Source: Rhodoferax sp. AJA081-3
GTDB taxonomy: Bacteria; Pseudomonadota; Gammaproteobacteria; Burkholderiales; Burkholderiaceae_C
Assembly: GCF_017798165.1 (NCBI RefSeq)
Contig: NZ_CP059068.1
Coordinates: 3,596,001-3,660,000, forward strand
Reading direction: 5' to 3'
Length of the DNA stretch: 64,000 bases
The notes under the pieces were generated by a model, which was not told the origin of the DNA, ran no database searches, and was given only the letters and a program-made list of their open reading frames with translations. This document shows, piece by piece, positions 24,729-33,057 of the stretch (position 1 is its first letter; each line of letters opens with the position of its first letter). Made by a program: the position numbers and the translations under genes.

Positions 24729-25360
24729 CGTATGCCCGTGATCTTGTGGGTTTGCAAAGACAGGCGCCAGGTCGGGCGCTGCAGGCACTGCGCAATACAG
24801 GCCTCGGTGTTGGCGCTGCGCTGTGGGTTGTCCATGGGTTGCAGGTAGCGGTAGCTGAAGTCCGCCGCCTCGCACTCGTCCAGCGTGATGCCGGGCTGCG
24901 GCCACACTAGTTTCAGCTCATGGCCCGATCGCTGCACCCAGGTGGAGTCAGCCTTGGGGCTGACACAAATCCAGTCGATACCAGCTGGCGCAACGACGGT
25001 GCCATTGGTCTCCACGGCGATGTGGAAGCCCTGGGCGTGCAGCGCATCGATCAGTTCGGCATCAACTTGCAACAGGGGCTCGCCACCCGTCATCACCACA
25101 AAGCGGTTGGCGGTGTCGGCGCTGGGCCACTGTGCGGCAATTCGCACGGCCAGGTCTTGCGCGGTGGCAAACTTGCCGCCCAGCGTGCCGTCGGTGCCGA
25201 CGAAATCGGTGTCGCAAAACTTGCAAACCGCGGTGGCCCGGTCTTGCTCACGGCCAGTCCACAGGTTGCAGCCGGCAAAGCGGCAAAACACCGCAGGCCG
25301 GCCGGCGTTGGAGCCTTCACCCTGCAGTGTGTAAAAAATCTCTTTGACCTGGTAGCTCAT
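24725..25360 (-). CDS. queE: 7-carboxy-7-deazaguanine synthase
   Basis: This radical-SAM enzyme converts carboxytetrahydropterin to 7-carboxy-7-deazaguanine. The 211-residue protein has Cys31, Cys46 and Cys49 in the C-x14-C-x2-C arrangement of the long-loop QueE subgroup. It also has VVMTGGEPLLQ (about residues 87-97) for SAM binding and VETNGT near 116. It is coupled to queD. queC and queF are not in the window. Confidence 0.92.
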   Translation of the reverse strand: MSYQVKEIFYTLQGEGSNAGRPAVFCRFAGCNLWTGREQDRATAVCKFCDTDFVGTDGTLGGKFATAQDLAVRIAAQWPSADTANRFVVMTGGEPLLQVDAELIDALHAQGFHIAVETNGTVVAPAGIDWICVSPKADSTWVQRSGHELKLVWPQPGITLDECEAADFSYRYLQPMDNPQRSANTEACIAQCLQRPTWRLSLQTHKITGIR

Positions 25361-25571
25361 GGAGTGATGCCCTCATGGCTGTGCACCCCACCGCGGGGCG
25401 GGGATACGAGGTTTTTGTACATGGTAGTCCTCTACATGGCTCCGAAAAGCAGGAAAGTGCAGGGCCCGCCGGAGCAGCTGGCCGTGGGGGCACATTTTAG
25501 CCCCTGGGGCAAAATGCAAGCTACCGCGCTCCCAACGTGGGCATGTTCACCTTAACAATCGGAACCAAGAA
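25361..25571. other. Divergent intergenic region between queE and the HhH gene
   Basis: This 211-base gap holds a 10-bp hairpin with one bulged A (25493-25516, CATTTT-A-GCCCC against GGGGCAAAATG). It also has a direct repeat TACATGG (25418-25424 and 25433-25439) that can fold as a small hairpin in the queE leader. No gene is visible. Promoters for both flanking genes are expected here, but I could not place them with confidence. Confidence 0.35.
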
Positions 25572-25838
25572 ATGAATGTTGTCCCATTCTCAGCCGTGGA
25601 AAAGAACACACTCTTATGTGTCAAGGGCGTGGGGCCAAAGGTGGTTGAGCGGCTGGAGCAAATGGGATTCTCGTCCCTTCGCCAATTGGCGGACGCAGAC
25701 GCACGGGACATACTGGCCCAAGGGGCCGCTTTGAGTGGTTCCAGCTGCTGGAAGAACAGCCCACAGGCGAAGGCCGCTGTGGAAGCTGCGATCAGCGCGG
25801 CCCTGACAGCGGTCGACGGCAAAGCCACCAACAAGTGA
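25572..25838 (+). CDS. Helix-hairpin-helix domain protein
   Basis: The 88-residue protein carries one helix-hairpin-helix motif, CVKGVGPKVVERLEQMGF (about residues 16-33), with GVGPK forming the hairpin. This fold binds DNA backbone without sequence specificity. The C-terminal half is Ala rich and helical. A stand-alone protein of this size is probably an accessory DNA-binding factor; its partner is not apparent from the context. Confidence 0.75.
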   Translation: MNVVPFSAVEKNTLLCVKGVGPKVVERLEQMGFSSLRQLADADARDILAQGAALSGSSCWKNSPQAKAAVEAAISAALTAVDGKATNK

Positions 25839-25881
25839 TTGGGGGCACCCGAAACCAGTTTACGGTGCGGGTGCTGCGCCG

Positions 25882-26910
25882 TCACACCACCAGCGGCGCT
25901 TCCTGCATCGCCTCCAGCTGCTCCTCCAGCATCTGCACCTGGCCCTGCCAGTAGTCGCTGGAGCCAAACCAAGGGAAGTTCGCGGGGAAGGTAGGGTCGT
26001 CCCAGCGGCGGGCGAGCCAGGCGCTGTAGTGGATGAGGCGCAGCGTGCGCAGGGGTTCGATCAGCACCAGTTCGTCGCGGTTGAAGTCGCGGAACTGTTC
26101 GTAGCCGTCTACCAGCGCGCCGAGTTGGCGGGTGCGTTGGCTGCGGTCGCCGCTGAGCAGCATCCACAGGTCCTGCACGGCCGGGCCGGTGCGGGCGTCG
26201 TCCAGGTCCACAAAGTGCGGGCCGGGGCCGGCCGTAGCGGCGGCACTGGTGGGGGTCCACAGGATGTTACCGGGGTGGCAGTCGCCGTGCAGGCGCAGCA
26301 TCTTGATGCCGGAATCGTTTAAGCTATTTTGGCCTGTAGCCCCCGTCAATGCTATATAGGTAGCTACCATATCAATAGCAGTCTGGCAGACCTTGGTCCA
26401 GGCGGATTGCACGTCCAGTGGTACCTTGTCGTGTTCCAGCAGCCACTGCATGGGTTCCACACCAAAACTTTGCACGTCCAGGCGCGGGCGGGTGGCGAAG
26501 GGTTTGGTGGCACCCACTGTGTGGATGCGTGCCAGGAAGCGGCCAATCCATTCCAGCACCTCGCCGTCGTCCAGCTCGGGCGGGCGCCCACCGCGACGGG
26601 GGCTGGCACTGAAGCTGAAGCCGCCAAAGTGGTGCAGGCTGGCATCCATCAGCTTCAGTGGCCCAATCACCGGCACCTCGCCTGCCATCAGCTCGGCGGC
26701 GAAGTCGTGTTCTTCCTGTATCTGCGCGTCGCTCCAGCGCTCGGGCCGGTAGAACTTTGCCACCACGGCGCTGCCGTCTTCCAGTTGGACCTGGTAGACG
26801 CGGTTCTCGTACGACGACAGGGCGGTGAGCCGGCCGTCGCCGCGCAGGCCCACGCTGTCCAGCGCGTCCAGCACCACGTCCGGCGTCAGCGCCTCAAAGG
26901 GATGGCGCAT
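25882..26910 (-). CDS. srkA: Stress response kinase A (YihE/RdoA-like), with repeat-derived insertion
   Basis: It is a cytoplasmic Ser/Thr kinase of the aminoglycoside-phosphotransferase-like fold. In E. coli SrkA counters stress-induced death. The N-lobe has SSYENRVYQV, EDGSAVVAKFYRP (Lys about 52). The catalytic loop is LHGDCHPGNILW (about 205-216) and the metal site is VDLDDA (about 231-236). Residues about 177-195 (AIDMVATYIALTGATGQ) are encoded by a copy of the interspersed repeat, directly before the catalytic loop. The start abuts the stop of the upstream small membrane gene without any gap. Confidence 0.9.
   Translation of the reverse strand: MRHPFEALTPDVVLDALDSVGLRGDGRLTALSSYENRVYQVQLEDGSAVVAKFYRPERWSDAQIQEEHDFAAELMAGEVPVIGPLKLMDASLHHFGGFSFSASPRRGGRPPELDDGEVLEWIGRFLARIHTVGATKPFATRPRLDVQSFGVEPMQWLLEHDKVPLDVQSAWTKVCQTAIDMVATYIALTGATGQNSLNDSGIKMLRLHGDCHPGNILWTPTSAAATAGPGPHFVDLDDARTGPAVQDLWMLLSGDRSQRTRQLGALVDGYEQFRDFNRDELVLIEPLRTLRLIHYSAWLARRWDDPTFPANFPWFGSSDYWQGQVQMLEEQLEAMQEAPLVV
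26325..26380 (+). repeat. Interspersed repeat, copy 3, inside srkA
   Basis: The plus-strand order (ATTTTGGCC, TAGCCCCCG, GCTATATAGGTAGCTACC, CAATAGCA) aligns end to end with the copy at 50076. It is opposite in strand to srkA but is read through in frame. The frame and orientation relative to the gene match copy 1 in benE. Confidence 0.75.
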
Positions 26911-27087
26911 TCAGTCCTTTTTGCCGTCGCGGGGCATCATGAACATGGACAGGCCTACGGCGATCAGGATCACGGGCCACCAGGTCGAGAACAACTCGGC
27001 CAAGCTGAAGTTGATCAGGCCCAGGTTCTTGAGCAGGAAAAATACGCCGAACAGTACCAGCGTGATGGCTGCAACATTGCCTCTCAT
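26911..27087 (-). CDS. Small membrane protein, LiaI/LiaF-TM-like (58 residues)
   Basis: The open frame from the ATG at 27087 to the TGA at 26911-26913 encodes two hydrophobic helices: ITLVLFGVFFLLKNLGLI and WWPVILIAVGLSMFMM, with a charged RDGKKD end. The layout with a WP between helices fits the LiaI/DUF5668 transmembrane motif. An AGAGGG lies 7 bases upstream. It runs directly into the srkA start codon, so the two are likely cotranslated. Function is unknown. Confidence 0.75.
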   Translation of the reverse strand: MRGNVAAITLVLFGVFFLLKNLGLINFSLAELFSTWWPVILIAVGLSMFMMPRDGKKD

Positions 27088-27154
27088 GGTCTAACCCTCT
27101 TCTCAGAATATGGAAGAGGCATTGTCGCAAGGTTTGGGCCGGCCCGGTGCGCGG

Positions 27155-28666
27155 TTAACCCAGGGGGCCCAGATCATCACCATAGAGGACGGCGCCGTCG
27201 GTCCCCGCATCGGAATAACCGGCCGAGCGCGTGTCCGCATCACTGGAGCCCAACAGCCCGAACGGCAGGGCCTGCTTGACCAGGATGACGGTGCAGGGTG
27301 CGTCCATGGCGACCTTGATGGGCACGGTGGCGATAAACCGCTGGGTCTTCAGGCCGTGGGTGGCCGCACCCATGACGATGACACTGACATGGTTGCCCCG
27401 GGCGTATTCCAGCAGGGTGTGTGCCACGTCGCCCGATTCGAGCGCGTGGTAGGAGGTCTGGTGGCCGGGGTGGTCCAGCGGTTGTGCCCACTGGCGCAGG
27501 CGGTTCAGGTGGTGGCGCTGCAGCTTGGTTTCACTGTTGGCGTCATCGGTCGTGCTGGTCTGGCTGGGCGCGATCACGGTCACACAGGCCAGCCGGGCAC
27601 CGGGGCGGGTGCCCAAGGCACGGGCCACGGCCAGCCGCAGAGAATACAGCGTGGCGTCGGTCACGTCCAGGTGTGGCACGGCCACCATCACGATGGGGAC
27701 TTCTTCCACCTGCTGTGCGGCCATGGGGCTGGGCTTGTACTGCATGCCTGCGGCCTTGATCCAGCGTTTGAAGTGGGTACCAAAACCCGTGCCGCTGGTG
27801 TTGCGGCCCCGCGCGGTGATGGTTACCTGGGTGGGATGTGTCAGGTCGAATGCCAGATGGGCGGCCGACGGGTAGCGGCGTGCAGCCTCGGGCTCCAGGC
27901 AGCGCAGCACCACCTCTTGTATCCACTCGGGCAGCAGGGAGCGGATCTTGCGCGGCGGCACCGGGTCCATCCACAGGCGCTGGCGCAGGCCGGCGGCGGT
28001 TTGGGGTTCACCAAAGGGCAGCTCGCCGGTGCACAGCTGGTACAGCATGACACCAATGGCAAAAATGTCGCTGCGCGGGTCGCCCCGCACACCCACCACC
28101 TGCTCGGGCGCTATCCACGCCGGCGAGCCCACGGCCTTGCGCAGTTGCTCGGCCAGAAGGTCGGGGTAGTGGGCGTGGCACGACAGGCCGAAGTCCAGCA
28201 GCACGGCACTGCCATCGTCGCGCAGCAGCACATTGGCCGGTTTCAGGTCCAGATGTACGGTGTTCTGCTGGTGCAGGGCATGCACGGCACGCGCCATGGC
28301 CGCGCCCAACTGGGCGACGTGGTCCACGTCGGGCGTGGGGTCGTCCACCATGCGCTGCTCCAGCGTTTGCCCACTGACGTATTCCATCACCAGGTAGGGC
28401 AGGCGATCCAGGTCGCCCGCTGCCACAAAACGTGGCACATGGTGGCCCTGCAGTACCTGCAAAATCTGGCATTCGATCTCGAAGCTGACGATGTTCTCTG
28501 CACCGTCACCGGCCGTCATCCGTGGCACCTTCATGGCCATCGCAAAACCAGGGTCGGCCTGGCCATCGGCATAGTGCACGCGGTAGATGTGCGCCATGCC
28601 ACCGGCATGGATGCAGTCGGCGATGGTGAAGCCGTCCACCATGCTGCCCGGCTCCAGCAACTTCAT
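27155..28666 (-). CDS. Hanks-type Ser/Thr protein kinase fused to a universal stress protein domain
   Basis: Residues about 12-275 are a protein kinase: glycine loop AGGMAHIYRV, lysine in AMAMKVPR, catalytic loop HLDLKPANVLL (HLD instead of HRD), DFG in LLDFGLS, and GSPAWIAPE. Residues about 330-470 are a USP domain (VPIVMVAVPHLDV at the start, VSVIVMGAATHGLK near the end, the G-x-x-x-H-G type nucleotide segment). No TM helix is obvious, so it is cytoplasmic. It overlaps the upstream phosphatase gene by 4 bases. The HLD variant is common in bacterial kinases and compatible with activity. Substrates are unknown. Confidence 0.87.
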   Translation of the reverse strand: MKLLEPGSMVDGFTIADCIHAGGMAHIYRVHYADGQADPGFAMAMKVPRMTAGDGAENIVSFEIECQILQVLQGHHVPRFVAAGDLDRLPYLVMEYVSGQTLEQRMVDDPTPDVDHVAQLGAAMARAVHALHQQNTVHLDLKPANVLLRDDGSAVLLDFGLSCHAHYPDLLAEQLRKAVGSPAWIAPEQVVGVRGDPRSDIFAIGVMLYQLCTGELPFGEPQTAAGLRQRLWMDPVPPRKIRSLLPEWIQEVVLRCLEPEAARRYPSAAHLAFDLTHPTQVTITARGRNTSGTGFGTHFKRWIKAAGMQYKPSPMAAQQVEEVPIVMVAVPHLDVTDATLYSLRLAVARALGTRPGARLACVTVIAPSQTSTTDDANSETKLQRHHLNRLRQWAQPLDHPGHQTSYHALESGDVAHTLLEYARGNHVSVIVMGAATHGLKTQRFIATVPIKVAMDAPCTVILVKQALPFGLLGSSDADTRSAGYSDAGTDGAVLYGDDLGPLG

Positions 28667-29415
28667 CGGCCTTTCTCCAGCCGGTCCGCAAAAAATTCGT
28701 GCAGGCCCACCCGGCGGATGGCGGCGGCCGCCGCCAGGTGGTCATAGGCCACCCGGTGAAAGGTGAGCTGTGCACGGCCTATGTCAAACAGGGCGTACAT
28801 GGCATGGGTGTTGCCGTCGCGCGGCTGGCCGGCAGACCCCACCGTGGCCAGCCATTTGCGGTGTTTGCCCACCGGAATGCTGATGCCCGGCTGGGGAGCA
28901 AACGGCATCAGATTGCCACCGGCCCCCTGGTAATACAGGGTTTGCAGGTGCACGTGGCCACCAAACACGTAGTGCACGCCGGGCCAGGCGGCGGCGCCTT
29001 CCAGACTGTCCTTGGCGGCACGGGCGTCGTACACATAACGCCACAGGTGGGGATCATTGGCGCTGGCGTGTACAAAGAGGGCGCTTTCGTGCTGCACGGT
29101 CAGGGGCAGGCGGCTGATCCAGTCGCGCTGGTCGGGCATCAGCTCGTGGTGGGTCCACGCGGCTGTGCTGTCGCCCACCGTTTTGATTTCGACCGGAGGT
29201 GTAACGGCCATGGCGTCGTGGTTGCCCTGTATGGCCAGTGCGCCTTCTTCGGTGAGCTGCATGATGCGGTCCACCACGGCGCCGGGGTCGGCGCCATACC
29301 CGACCATATCGCCCAGAAACACAAAACCTTGGGCCTGTTGCGCGCGCGCATGGGCAAGGCAGGCGTCGAGTGCCTGGATATTGGCGTGTACGTCAGATAG
29401 CAGGGCAAATCGCAC
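28663..29415 (-). CDS. Calcineurin-like metallophosphatase, YfcE/PrpE-like
   Basis: Metal-binding motifs in order are LSDVHAN (about residues 5-11), FLGDMVGYGADP (about 35-46), GNHD (about 66-69) and GGHVH (about 155-159). The frame is open to 29457, but the GTG at 29415 gives MRFALLSDVHAN, the normal N-terminus, with AGGA upstream. The stop overlaps the kinase start (ATGA). Such phosphatases can act on phosphoproteins or nucleotides. Coupling with a Ser/Thr kinase suggests an opposing pair, which is inference. Confidence 0.86.
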   Translation of the reverse strand: MRFALLSDVHANIQALDACLAHARAQQAQGFVFLGDMVGYGADPGAVVDRIMQLTEEGALAIQGNHDAMAVTPPVEIKTVGDSTAAWTHHELMPDQRDWISRLPLTVQHESALFVHASANDPHLWRYVYDARAAKDSLEGAAAWPGVHYVFGGHVHLQTLYYQGAGGNLMPFAPQPGISIPVGKHRKWLATVGSAGQPRDGNTHAMYALFDIGRAQLTFHRVAYDHLAAAAAIRRVGLHEFFADRLEKGR

Positions 29416-29484
29416 GGGGATTCCTGTTGGCAGGTGTCCTCTTGGATAGAGGCACACGCGCGATCATGCCTGAATCAACTGACT

Positions 29485-30627
29485 CTAAGTTTGCAGATCG
29501 ATCGACAACATGTGGCCCAGCCGTGGGTCACCGCGCCCGCCCAGCACCTGCTGGTAGGCGGCCTGCACGGCCGCAGGGCCGCTGTGTTGCTCCACGCGCA
29601 GCCAGGGCGTGGCAGGGTTGGTAGCCTGCGCCACGAAGGCCTGCCAGGATTGCACCAGTCGCTCGCCCAGGCCCTGCGGTCCCCAGTCCATGCTGCGTTT
29701 CTTGATCTGCGCCGGCGCAAAAAACAGGGTGGCCTTGGGGCCGGGCACATCTTTGGCGCCGCCCATGTCGGATACATGTGTGGCACCGATCGAGCAGCTG
29801 TATGTCAGGCCCTTGCAGTGCGTGTGCAGGGTCTTGCGAAAGGGTGCGCTGCCGGCAAAGTCCACATAAATGCTGGGCGCGTCGGGTGCGAGCTGGTCCA
29901 ACTGATCATAGGTCAACACCCGGTGGTAACAACCCAGGCTTTCACAAAACGCCACGTTGCCGGGCGACGTGAGCCCCACCACCTCAACGCCTGCGCGCTG
30001 GGCCATTTGAAAGGCTGTGCCGTAGGCCGTCTTGCTGGAGGCGCTGGACAGCAGCAACAGCGCGGGCTGTGCCGGGTTGGCAGTGGCGCCAAAAAAGTCG
30101 TTGTCGGCCAGAAAGTCGTCGATGAGCCAGGATGTGATGAACAGCGGGCGCAGCAGGGCCTGCACGTCTTCGGTGTGGGCGGTGTAAAACGGGTCGGTAG
30201 CGCAGCGCATGTACTGGTTGTAGACGGCATGCAATTGCGCGCGGTGGGGGGCCGTGTCCATGAACGAGGTGGCCGACACCTTGCCGGGCGCCAGGTCTAC
30301 CGCGCTGGACATCGGAAAGTAGCCGTACAGCCGCTCACCCACGGCCACGTCGGGGTGGCGTGACGCCAGCACCGTGCCAAAGCCCCACACGGGGATGCGG
30401 CCCCAGGCTGTGCCATCGGCGTCGGGCGCAACGGGGAAGAACTGCCAGTACTGCATGGCGTCTCCCATGGCCGCATAGGTGATGTTGTTGGAGGTCAGCG
30501 CAAAGCGGCTGATGCCCACCCGCACCTGGCCGTCGGCCAGCGCAGGGGTGGCCGTGGTGCGCACGGCGGTGGTGCCCAGTTGGTCCTTGCGGACCAGGAG
30601 CTCGATGGTGGTGTCAGAGGTGTTCAT
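29485..30627 (-). CDS. DUF2855 family protein
   Basis: The 380-residue protein matches DUF2855, a family related to medium-chain dehydrogenase folds. It has an N-terminal GroES-like part (VRVGISRFALTSNNITY, GFGTVLAS near residue 90) and a Rossmann-like centre (LLLSSASSKTAYGTAFQMA, about 190-210). No catalytic zinc pattern is evident. No function is established that I can name. It is 69 bases upstream of the phosphatase-kinase pair on the same strand. Confidence 0.8.
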   Translation of the reverse strand: MNTSDTTIELLVRKDQLGTTAVRTTATPALADGQVRVGISRFALTSNNITYAAMGDAMQYWQFFPVAPDADGTAWGRIPVWGFGTVLASRHPDVAVGERLYGYFPMSSAVDLAPGKVSATSFMDTAPHRAQLHAVYNQYMRCATDPFYTAHTEDVQALLRPLFITSWLIDDFLADNDFFGATANPAQPALLLLSSASSKTAYGTAFQMAQRAGVEVVGLTSPGNVAFCESLGCYHRVLTYDQLDQLAPDAPSIYVDFAGSAPFRKTLHTHCKGLTYSCSIGATHVSDMGGAKDVPGPKATLFFAPAQIKKRSMDWGPQGLGERLVQSWQAFVAQATNPATPWLRVEQHSGPAAVQAAYQQVLGGRGDPRLGHMLSIDLQT

Positions 30628-30703
30628 GCCCGCACCTTAATGCAAAGCGGCAGGTGCAACAACTGGGTCTGGCGCTTGGGTGACACCCTGGCGGGCTAGT
30701 GTG

Positions 30704-32941
30704 TCAGGGGGCGTACAGGGGCAGTGTGACGGTAAAACAGGTCCCCACATTGACCGTGCTGCGCACATCGATCGTGCCGCCCAAAACACCGGTCACCTGG
30801 TTGTAGGTGATGTTCAGCCCCAGTCCGCTGTCGCCAACGCCCAGCTTGGTGGTGAAGAAGGGGTCAAAAATACGCGGCAGCACCTCGGCGGCCATGCCCT
30901 TGCCGTTGTCCTCCACGGTCAGCCGGACCAGGCCCAGGGCGGCATCCACCGCAGCCGCTACCACGATGCGGCCCTGTGCGCGCCCCTCCAACCCGTGGCC
31001 CATGGCGTTGCCGACCAAACTGGTGAGTATCTGGTCGAGCTCGTCGAGGAAGCTGTCCATCACGATGCCCGCTGGAACCTGCGCTTCGATCACGACGTCT
31101 GCACCAGCGTGCCGCGCACGCGCGGTGTTGACGACCAGGCCCACCATCTCCGCCAGATCAAACTGGCTGCGCTGCGAGGCCGACTGTTGCACGGCCACCC
31201 GTTTGAAGCTTTTGATCAGCCGGGCCATGCGCGTCAGGTTGTCGATCAGCATGGCGCTGCCCTTGAGGTTGTCGTCGATGAACTGCTCCAGCACGGTGCG
31301 GCGCAGCCCGCTGGCCAGTGTGTCTTGCATGGTTTTGCTGCTGTCGTTCAGCGTGCTGGCCGCCATCAGGCAGATGCCAATGGGGGTGTTCATTTCGTGC
31401 GCCACCCCCACCACCATATTGCCCAGGCCGGCGAGTTTTTCGCTGCGCACCAGTTCCTGTTGCGTTTCGGTCAGCTTCTGCATTGCGGCGCCGAGCTCCT
31501 GGTTGGTCTGTTGCAAGCTGTCGGTGCGCTGGGCCAACAGGTTTGCTATGTGGCGCTGCTCGGTGACATCTTCAACAATCCAGATGGTGCCCGATGAGAT
31601 GGCCGCCGGGTCTATGGCCTTGGCGCGGATCTGGGCCAGAAAGGTGCTGCCGTCCTTGCGGCGCATGGGACGCTCGGCTTCAAACACTGCACCCGCCGAC
31701 AGGGCAGGCCCAGCGCGCTCGCCAACCTCGGCGTAGTCTTGCGGGCTGGGCCAATACAGTGATCCGGCCAGGCCCAACATCTCTTGCGGATTACTCCAGC
31801 CGAAGATTTCGGCCGCTTTGGGGTTGCAGTGCGCCGTCTTCTGGTCGCTGGTAAAAATAATGCCGACCGAGGCGTTTTCGAGAATGGCGCGCTGGCGTTG
31901 TTCGCTGGTGCGCAGTGCCCGAGTCATGCGTTCGGCCAGCCTGGTGGCGCGTTGTTGCATGGCCAGCAAGGTATAGGTCAGCATGGCGGCCAAAACACTC
32001 ACCAGGAAGCCAAAGCCCAAACCCACGGCCGGCGACACCAGGCCCAGGCCGTCCTGGAATTCGGGCTGCGGGGTCAGTACCAACTGCCAGGCACGCCCCC
32101 CGACTTTTTTGTCGAGCTGGAGCGTCGCCAGTGGTGGGGCTGCATCGGCAGGCGTGGCCCCGTTGTCGGGGTGGGCTGCGCTGTCAAACACCACGGTCTG
32201 CTCGTCCTCATCCTCCTGGTGGTCTATCAGCCGCAGGTGGAGAACCCGGTCCGATATGCCTTGCAGGAGCCGCTCTCCCGAGAGGTGGATGAACAGCCAG
32301 CCCACCGCCTGCTCATGGCGCAACATGCTGTCCTTGGGGTCCACGCCCTCGGCGTAGGTTGGCAGCAGCAGGAAAAAGCTGGGCGGCGTTTTATCTGGCC
32401 CGGCCACCGGGGGTGACAGAACGGCCTCGTTGAGCCAGGTGGCCCGCATGCCTGCCGCGCGCACAGGTCCCACGCCCGCCAGGTCGGTACCCAGCGCCAT
32501 GCTGCCGGAAACCCCGGCCACGATAAAACGGTCGCCGTTGTTCACCTCGGTGCTGTGCAGCGGTATGGGGCGGCCGTGCTGCGTCTCCAACTGGCCCAGG
32601 TAGGCGCGTGTGTGGTCCTGGCTGACACGCTCTGCATACCCCACCGACAGGGCGCCGGGGTACTGGCGCATCAGGTCCACCACACGGTCGAAGTCTTGGT
32701 AGCGACTGGCCCGGTCGGCGTGGCCGGCCAGCGCACCCCGCAAGCCCAGCAAGGCGTTGTTGAAACTGTTGATGCGCAGGCTCAGCCGCTCGGCCAGTGC
32801 GTTGCCGGCCAGGGCCAGTTGTTGGTTTGCGATGGTCTCGTTTTGCTGGGCGTGCCCGCGTACCAGTGCCACCGTCAGGGCAAAACACACTGAAAACACC
32901 GCGGTGGCAAGCAGTGGTGCGCGCCATTCCCGTTTTTTCAT
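30704..32941 (-). CDS. CHASE-PAS hybrid sensor histidine kinase
   Basis: The 745-residue protein has TM1 at about 9-28, a periplasmic CHASE domain (about 70-280, GALSVGYAERVSQ), TM2 near 315-335, a PAS domain (about 350-470, ILENASVGIIFTSD), a coiled coil, and a kinase core. The phosphoacceptor box is VGVAHEMNTPIG. The ATPase part has an N box reading LTSLVGNAMGHG and G boxes VEDNGKGM and GDSGLGLNI. No receiver domain is attached and no cognate regulator overlaps. The LytTR regulator upstream belongs to a different kinase. Confidence 0.88.
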   Translation of the reverse strand: MKKREWRAPLLATAVFSVCFALTVALVRGHAQQNETIANQQLALAGNALAERLSLRINSFNNALLGLRGALAGHADRASRYQDFDRVVDLMRQYPGALSVGYAERVSQDHTRAYLGQLETQHGRPIPLHSTEVNNGDRFIVAGVSGSMALGTDLAGVGPVRAAGMRATWLNEAVLSPPVAGPDKTPPSFFLLLPTYAEGVDPKDSMLRHEQAVGWLFIHLSGERLLQGISDRVLHLRLIDHQEDEDEQTVVFDSAAHPDNGATPADAAPPLATLQLDKKVGGRAWQLVLTPQPEFQDGLGLVSPAVGLGFGFLVSVLAAMLTYTLLAMQQRATRLAERMTRALRTSEQRQRAILENASVGIIFTSDQKTAHCNPKAAEIFGWSNPQEMLGLAGSLYWPSPQDYAEVGERAGPALSAGAVFEAERPMRRKDGSTFLAQIRAKAIDPAAISSGTIWIVEDVTEQRHIANLLAQRTDSLQQTNQELGAAMQKLTETQQELVRSEKLAGLGNMVVGVAHEMNTPIGICLMAASTLNDSSKTMQDTLASGLRRTVLEQFIDDNLKGSAMLIDNLTRMARLIKSFKRVAVQQSASQRSQFDLAEMVGLVVNTARARHAGADVVIEAQVPAGIVMDSFLDELDQILTSLVGNAMGHGLEGRAQGRIVVAAAVDAALGLVRLTVEDNGKGMAAEVLPRIFDPFFTTKLGVGDSGLGLNITYNQVTGVLGGTIDVRSTVNVGTCFTVTLPLYAP

Positions 32942-33057
32942 GCCCGTCCTTGCAGTCGAAAGCCCTTGCCATCCCCGAGCTTCTATTCTGCGCGCGGCCC
33001 GGTGCAGGCCGCAAGCCCCGTGGTGTGGGGGTAATCCCGCCGAGCGGGTGGTGGGGC

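Noticed and set aside
25361..25460. preQ1 riboswitch upstream of queE
   Set aside because: Neither the class I loop and A-rich tail nor the other known class patterns could be aligned. It is kept only as an unclassified structured leader.
27110..28747. A 545-codon plus-strand frame opposite the kinase
   Set aside because: The kinase motifs HLDLKPAN and DFG are on the minus strand; the opposite frame is repetitive and without motifs.
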